Shown piece after piece: positions 7,620-10,653 of a stretch of DNA of 10,653 nt. This DNA is from Calditrichota bacterium. Its GTDB lineage: Bacteria; Zhuqueibacterota; Zhuqueibacteria; Zhuqueibacterales; Geothermadaptataceae. Under the pieces are notes generated by a model, which was not told the DNA's origin, did not search any database, and saw only the letters and a program-made list of their open reading frames with translations. The stretch lies in the NCBI GenBank assembly GCA_008501545.1, contig QQUM01000441.1, positions 1 to 10,653 on the forward strand, given 5' to 3'. The position numbers and the translations under genes are program-made. Position 1 is the first letter of the stretch. Every line of letters starts with the position of its first letter.

Positions 7620-8644
7620 AACAGGTGCCCTTGGTATTGTCGGATGAATGCTTCAGCGTTAATTATTGAACCCCCGGCCGCGCCGCGCACAATGTTATTA
7701 GCCAGCAGAAGAAAACCGAACATGTTGTTTTGCCGGCGTAATCTCCCGGTAAAAACCTGCATCCCGGCCGGTTCGCCGTGCCATGCCAGTTTTGGTTGTG
7801 GAAAATCAACTGCGTCGCCATAGAGAACAGGCACTTTTGGTGCAGTCGGCAGGGCAGGGCCATCGAGCTGGAAATTTTTCCATGCTTGCAGTATATCCTG
7901 TTCGTTGACATTCTGTTCAAACTCAAGCCACAGTGCTTCCAAATGGCCGAATTTAACCGGAATGCGCACACAGGTTGGATAAATCTCAGTTTCTATCTCA
8001 AGGATTTTCTGGCATTCACGAATCACTTTGCCTTCTTCGCCATTGATGTGCGGAATGGCGTTCTCCATGATATCCAGTGCGGACAAGCCGGGATAGCCGG
8101 CGCCGGAAATCGCCTGATAGGTTGAAACAAACATTTTCCTGATGCCGAACGGCCGCAGCGGTGCCAGGGCAACAGCGAGACCTGCTGTGGTGCAATTGGA
8201 GTTTGTGATGATAAATCCTTTTTCCGGGAATCCCTGTTTTTCGATTTGGGCGAGTGATGGAAGATTCACTTCCGGAATGAGAATCGGCACGTTGTTTTCG
8301 TAGCGGTAAGCGCTGGCATTGGAAAAAACCCAGAAGCCGGCGTCACGCAATTCAGCTTCCACGCCCTTGGCGATGTCCGCCGGGAGCGCACTGAACACGA
8401 TTTGCACATCTGCCTTTTTTAATTCTTCGATATCAAATTTTGCAAAATTTAACGCGGCAATCGATTTTGGAAGGGGTTGTGGCAAAAGCCAGGTCGCTGA
8501 CCCGCCATAATTTTGCCCTTCCCGTTTGTCTGATGCGATGACGCGGGTCAGTTTAAACCAGGGATGTTCGGCCAGCATTTGTAAAAATACCTGTCCCACC
8601 ATGCCGGTGGAACCGAGTACGGCACATTTTATTTTATTTTTCAT
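7616..8644 (-). CDS. asd: Aspartate-semialdehyde dehydrogenase, archaeal/fungal type
   Basis: Reduces aspartyl-4-phosphate with NADPH to aspartate semialdehyde, the second step of the aspartate pathway and the branch point to lysine. The 342-residue protein begins with the Rossmann motif VLGSTGMVGQ (9-18). HPWFKLTRVIASDKREGQNYG (about 27-47) is typical of the archaeal/fungal subfamily rather than the E. coli type. The catalytic cysteine is Cys151 in SNCTTAG, and the probable general base is His234 in RIPVKFGHLEA. The C-terminus contains the NNIVRGAAGG segment of the cofactor-binding fold. The ATG at 8644 is preceded by AAGGA. It is first in the operon and its transcription is likely controlled by the leader upstream (8755-8898). 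Its stop overlaps the lysC start by four bases. Confidence 0.95.
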   Translation of the reverse strand: MKNKIKCAVLGSTGMVGQVFLQMLAEHPWFKLTRVIASDKREGQNYGGSATWLLPQPLPKSIAALNFAKFDIEELKKADVQIVFSALPADIAKGVEAELRDAGFWVFSNASAYRYENNVPILIPEVNLPSLAQIEKQGFPEKGFIITNSNCTTAGLAVALAPLRPFGIRKMFVSTYQAISGAGYPGLSALDIMENAIPHINGEEGKVIRECQKILEIETEIYPTCVRIPVKFGHLEALWLEFEQNVNEQDILQAWKNFQLDGPALPTAPKVPVLYGDAVDFPQPKLAWHGEPAGMQVFTGRLRRQNNMFGFLLLANNIVRGAAGGSIINAEAFIRQYQGHLL

Positions 8645-8667
8645 TTTTTGTCCTTTCTGTGCTCTTT

Positions 8668-8701
8668 CCGATCGAGCAGGGGATATTCCCTGATGGATCG
8701 G
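8668..8701. repeat. Palindrome in the asd 5' region, copy 2 of the dispersed repeat
   Basis: Bases 8668-8701 pair around a central GATATT/C core with only two mismatches and a wobble (CCGATC against GATCGG, CAGGG against CCCTG). The core 8672-8699 matches 341-368 at 24 of 28 bases in the same orientation. It lies about 24 bases before the asd start, between the attenuator terminator and the ribosome binding site, so it would form a hairpin only in read-through mRNA. Confidence 0.7.
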
Positions 8702-8754
8702 GAGAAAGACCGGTTGTGAATTTTATGAATCCAATTTATTAAGCGCTTTGGTGC

Positions 8755-8788
8755 AAAAAAAAAGCCTTTCCAAAACGGAAAGGCTTTT
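8755..8788 (-). terminator. Intrinsic terminator (attenuator) upstream of asd-lysC
   Basis: On the minus strand GCCTTTCC (8784-8777) and GGAAAGGC (8771-8764) form a perfect eight-base stem with loop GTTTT. Four more A-U pairs extend it to twelve, and a run of nine T (8763-8755) follows. This is a textbook rho-independent terminator for leftward transcription, but it stands 110 bases before the asd start and not after a gene. It comes 26 bases after the leader peptide stop, so it fits a conditional attenuator. On the plus strand only four T follow the stem, so rightward termination would be weak. Confidence 0.9.
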
Positions 8789-8830
8789 ATAGTCTAAAAC
8801 TGTTCAGCTGAATGCTATAATCCACCTTTT
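8779..8830 (-). promoter_or_regulatory. Candidate antiterminator hairpin of the asd-lysC leader
   Basis: In the minus-strand RNA, AAAGG (8829-8825) can pair with CCUUU (8783-8779), which is part of the terminator's 5' arm, and UUAUAG (8820-8815) with CUAUAA (8792-8787). A small internal loop separates the two helices. This fold excludes the terminator. Its 5' strand contains the last codons and the stop codon of the leader peptide, so a ribosome reaching the stop would mask it, whereas a ribosome stalled upstream would leave it free. The pairing was found by eye; no energies were computed. Confidence 0.65.
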
Positions 8831-8898
8831 CGAAAACGACATTTACAAGTCGTGGTCATCATGGTTGTTTTCGTGGTTTTAATGATGGATTTTATCAT
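8815..8898 (-). CDS. Attenuator leader peptide rich in Thr, Lys, Met and Ile
   Basis: A 27-codon ORF starting MIKSIIKTTKTTMMTTT and ending in RKGGL. It contains seven Thr, five Lys, three Met (including the start) and three Ile, the four amino acids made from aspartate semialdehyde, which the genes just downstream produce. It precedes a strong terminator and asd-lysC. The expected role is regulatory: when charged tRNAs (mainly Thr) are scarce the ribosome stalls at codons 8-17, the antiterminator forms and the operon is read. When they are plentiful the terminator forms. The E. coli thrL peptide has the same kind of composition, but the sequence is not otherwise the same. The Shine-Dalgarno is weak (AAGG, about 12 bases upstream). 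An in-frame stop ten codons upstream, with no other ATG, GTG or TTG between, supports this start. Confidence 0.8.
   Translation of the reverse strand: MIKSIIKTTKTTMMTTTCKCRFRKGGL
8831..8873 (-). promoter_or_regulatory. Candidate 1:2 (protector) hairpin in the leader
   Basis: In the leader RNA CGAAAAC (8873-8867, within codons Thr9-Lys10-Thr11) is exactly complementary to GUUUUCG (8837-8831), and ACC (8877-8875) to GGU (8826-8824). This fold would overlap the 5' strand of the antiterminator and so favour termination when the leader is not translated. A ribosome stalled on the Thr/Lys codons would disrupt it. A smaller alternative stem, ACGAC with GUCGU around the Cys-Lys-Cys codons, is also possible. 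Confidence 0.5.
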
Positions 8899-8942
8899 GT
8901 TAATTTTATGCCTTGATTTCTCTTTTCAAAGAAGGAAGGTTT

Positions 8943-8970
8943 AAAATAGAGAATTTCATTTTAAATTCAA
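8943..8970 (-). promoter_or_regulatory. Possible promoter of the asd-lysC operon
   Basis: On the minus strand TTGAAT (8970-8965) and TATTTT (8948-8943) are spaced by 16 bases, like a weak σ70-type -35/-10 pair. Transcription would start about 38 bases before the leader peptide ATG. The area is AT-rich, so chance matches are easy. The remaining gap 8971-9081 shows no gene and no convincing rightward promoter. Confidence 0.3.
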
Positions 8971-9093
8971 GTAAATTTTTATTTATACGAAATAATGCAA
9001 ATTTATTCGGAAATTTCTCTTGTAACAAAAACAAATCACTACCGTAGGACAGGTAATTGAAATTTAAGTGCATGCATAAAGAAGGGAGATTTA

Positions 9094-10653
9094 ATGATGA
9101 AGCGCTTTAATTCCATCCTGTTTTTACTGTTTTTACCGACACTTGTTTTCGCAGGAAAGAAAGAACTTGTATCAATTGATAATATTTATCCCCAGGAAGT
9201 CCGGGTGCAAGGTTTTACACTGCCGCAGCAAACGCAGGTTGAGATAACAGCTGTCGGCGCTTACCAGAAATCCCGTTCAAACAGCGTTATATTTGGATAC
9301 GGCTGGATCATCAATGCGGACTCCCGCGAGTTGGTCTGGGAAATGAAATCGGAACGTATCCGCTCCCGTCATGTCAAACCTGATCTGCAACATGATGAAA
9401 TCACCCTCGAGAAAGGTTCCTACGAAGTCTACTATTCTTCCTACCCCTATTACCGTTCTTTTAATAAATGGGATTATGATGAAGATTACTCATTGGGTAA
9501 ATTCATCATGGGTATTATAAAAGGCTTTGATTTTGATGATTGGGATGATCACAATTTCGATCGCTTATGTGAAAAATTTAAAATTGTTGTGGTTGGAGAT
9601 GGTGAGCCGCTTGCGAAAGATGATTTACGCAGAATGGCGGAAAAACGGGCCGAAGCGGAAATCGTCCATCTTTTTGCCAATCGCGATGATGATTATCTCG
9701 AGCAGGGTTTTGAACTCACTCGTGACACAAAAATAGATATATCTGCCTATGGCGAAATGCGGGAAGATGGTCGCTATGATTATGGCTGGATTATTAATGC
9801 AGACTCCCGCAAAAAAGTATGGCAAATGGAGTTTTGGGATAGTCAGGAAGCCGGCGGCGCACGCAAAAATCGTGCGGTAAATGAAACGATAAATTTACCG
9901 GCAGGTCGCTATGCAGCTATCTTCGTGACGGATGATTCTCACTCTGCTGAAGAGTGGAATTCACCTCCACCGTTCGATCCGCTGTCCTGGGGCATGCGAA
10001 TCCGACCCGCTGATCGGAGTAAAAGGGCTGCTATTAAAAAGTTTGATTACAGCAAAGTTGCTGAACAGCAAACAGTTGTTTCACTGTCGAAAGTACGTGA
10101 TAACGAGTACCTCGAACAGGCTTTTCGTATTGAGAAACCCGGTTTGTTTCGTATCTATGCCGTCGGTGAAGGCCGTGCAGGTGAAATGTTCGATTTTGGT
10201 TGGATCCTGGATGCCAAAACACACAAACGTATCTGGGAGATGCACTACGACGAAACCGAGCATGCAGGTGGGGCACGAAAAAACCGTATGTTTGATGATG
10301 TAATTGAATTGGAAGCTGGTGATTACATCGCCTGTTATCAGACGGATGGCACCCATGCCTATGGCGAGTGGAATGCCACCCGTCCGCACGATGCCCGTTC
10401 CTGGGGATTGACTGTTTTTATCGCAGATAAAAATCTCAGTCGGCATGATGTTGAAAAAATTGATATGCCGGTCGATGAAAATGTTATTGCGAAGATCTGG
10501 CGCGTTCGCGATCATGCACACAAACAAGTTCGCTTCGAGCTGGACAAAAATACGGAAGTGCGCATTTATGCAATCGGCGAAGGTGATCGAGGTGAAATGT
10601 TCGATTATGCCTGGATAGAAAAAGATAATGGACGTACCGCCTGGGAAATGCGC
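9094..10653 (+). CDS. Secreted protein with tandem GWI-W-M/EWN-SWG repeats (3' end cut off)
   Basis: An open frame of 520 codons without a stop, running off the right edge. It begins with a Sec signal peptide (MMKRFNSILFLLFLPTLVFA, likely cut before Gly21), so the protein is exported. AGGGAG lies five bases before the first ATG and eight before the second; either may be used. The mature part is built of about 137-residue repeats anchored at Trp71, Trp232, Trp370 and Trp507 in the pattern GWI-(I/L)-(N/D)-A...W-x-M. Repeats two and three also share AGGARKNR (253-260, 391-398), a (T/D)D-x(2)H-x(4)EWN-x(5)-D-x(2)SWG stretch and equal spacings (22, 56 and 67 residues after the first Trp). Repeat one is divergent and about 23 residues longer, with a Tyr/Asp-rich insert. 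I recognise no named domain. The alternation suggests β-sandwich modules, perhaps binding a cell-surface ligand, but that is inference. It is transcribed away from asd and stands alone on its strand. Confidence 0.85.
   Translation, partial: MMKRFNSILFLLFLPTLVFAGKKELVSIDNIYPQEVRVQGFTLPQQTQVEITAVGAYQKSRSNSVIFGYGWIINADSRELVWEMKSERIRSRHVKPDLQHDEITLEKGSYEVYYSSYPYYRSFNKWDYDEDYSLGKFIMGIIKGFDFDDWDDHNFDRLCEKFKIVVVGDGEPLAKDDLRRMAEKRAEAEIVHLFANRDDDYLEQGFELTRDTKIDISAYGEMREDGRYDYGWIINADSRKKVWQMEFWDSQEAGGARKNRAVNETINLPAGRYAAIFVTDDSHSAEEWNSPPPFDPLSWGMRIRPADRSKRAAIKKFDYSKVAEQQTVVSLSKVRDNEYLEQAFRIEKPGLFRIYAVGEGRAGEMFDFGWILDAKTHKRIWEMHYDETEHAGGARKNRMFDDVIELEAGDYIACYQTDGTHAYGEWNATRPHDARSWGLTVFIADKNLSRHDVEKIDMPVDENVIAKIWRVRDHAHKQVRFELDKNTEVRIYAIGEGDRGEMFDYAWIEKDNGRTAWEMR

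Noticed and set aside
8764..8790. Terminator of a rightward transcript
   Set aside because: No rightward gene ends here, and the T-tract is long only on the minus strand.
8755..9093. Lysine riboswitch upstream of asd-lysC
   Set aside because: The region is a natural place for one, but the stretch before the terminator is occupied by the leader ORF and is too short and simple for the five-helix lysine aptamer. The codon content gives a better explanation.
9932..10527. Open frames on both strands inside the repeat-protein gene
   Set aside because: They overlap the 520-codon frame, which has a signal peptide, Shine-Dalgarno site and regular internal repeats; the shadows have none of these.
1..10653. 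CRISPR array, rRNA, tRNA or insertion sequence
   Set aside because: No regularly spaced direct repeats, no cloverleaf or ribosomal motif and no transposase-like protein were seen by eye.

Overview
The window looks like a bacterial chromosome fragment of moderate GC. Most genes lie on the minus strand with purine-rich Shine-Dalgarno sites. Tat-exported Gfo/Idh/MocA and TIM-barrel sugar enzymes, an archaeal/fungal-type aspartate-semialdehyde dehydrogenase and AT-rich intergenic repeats fit a heterotroph of the FCB/PVC kind (Bacteroidota, Calditrichota/KSB1-like or Planctomycetota relatives). The phylum cannot be fixed from this sequence alone.

Layout by position. Bases 1-4066 (minus strand) hold four sugar-metabolism genes: a Tat-exported TIM-barrel isomerase-like protein (cut by the window edge), a Tat-exported Gfo/Idh/MocA oxidoreductase, a cytoplasmic xylose-isomerase-like TIM-barrel protein and a cytoplasmic Gfo/Idh/MocA oxidoreductase. 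Bases 4282-6035 (minus) hold a multi-pass membrane protein of MATE/MOP type with ANK-like features and a small three-helix membrane protein. Bases 6192-8644 (minus) hold an aspartate kinase and an aspartate-semialdehyde dehydrogenase that overlap by ATGA and catalyse the first two steps of lysine, threonine, methionine and isoleucine synthesis. Bases 9094-10653 (plus) hold the start of a large secreted repeat protein, cut by the right edge.

The most striking element is the unannotated leader of the asd-lysC operon. On the minus strand at 8815-8898 there is a 27-codon ORF for a peptide very rich in Thr (7), Lys (5), Met (3) and Ile (3), which are exactly the end products of the pathway. It is followed by a strong intrinsic terminator (8755-8788) before asd. 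The leader can also fold into an antiterminator that captures the 5' arm of the terminator, and into an upstream protector hairpin that overlaps the Thr/Lys codons. This is the architecture of classical ribosome-mediated attenuation, as in the E. coli thr leader, here in front of asd-lysC.

A second unexplained element is a near-perfect palindrome at 330-377. A 28-base core of it recurs in the same orientation (24 of 28 identical) at 8672-8699. Both copies lie in the 5' untranslated region of a minus-strand gene. The sugar genes may form an oxidise/eliminate/reduce route for glycosides split between periplasm and cytoplasm, but their substrate cannot be read from sequence.
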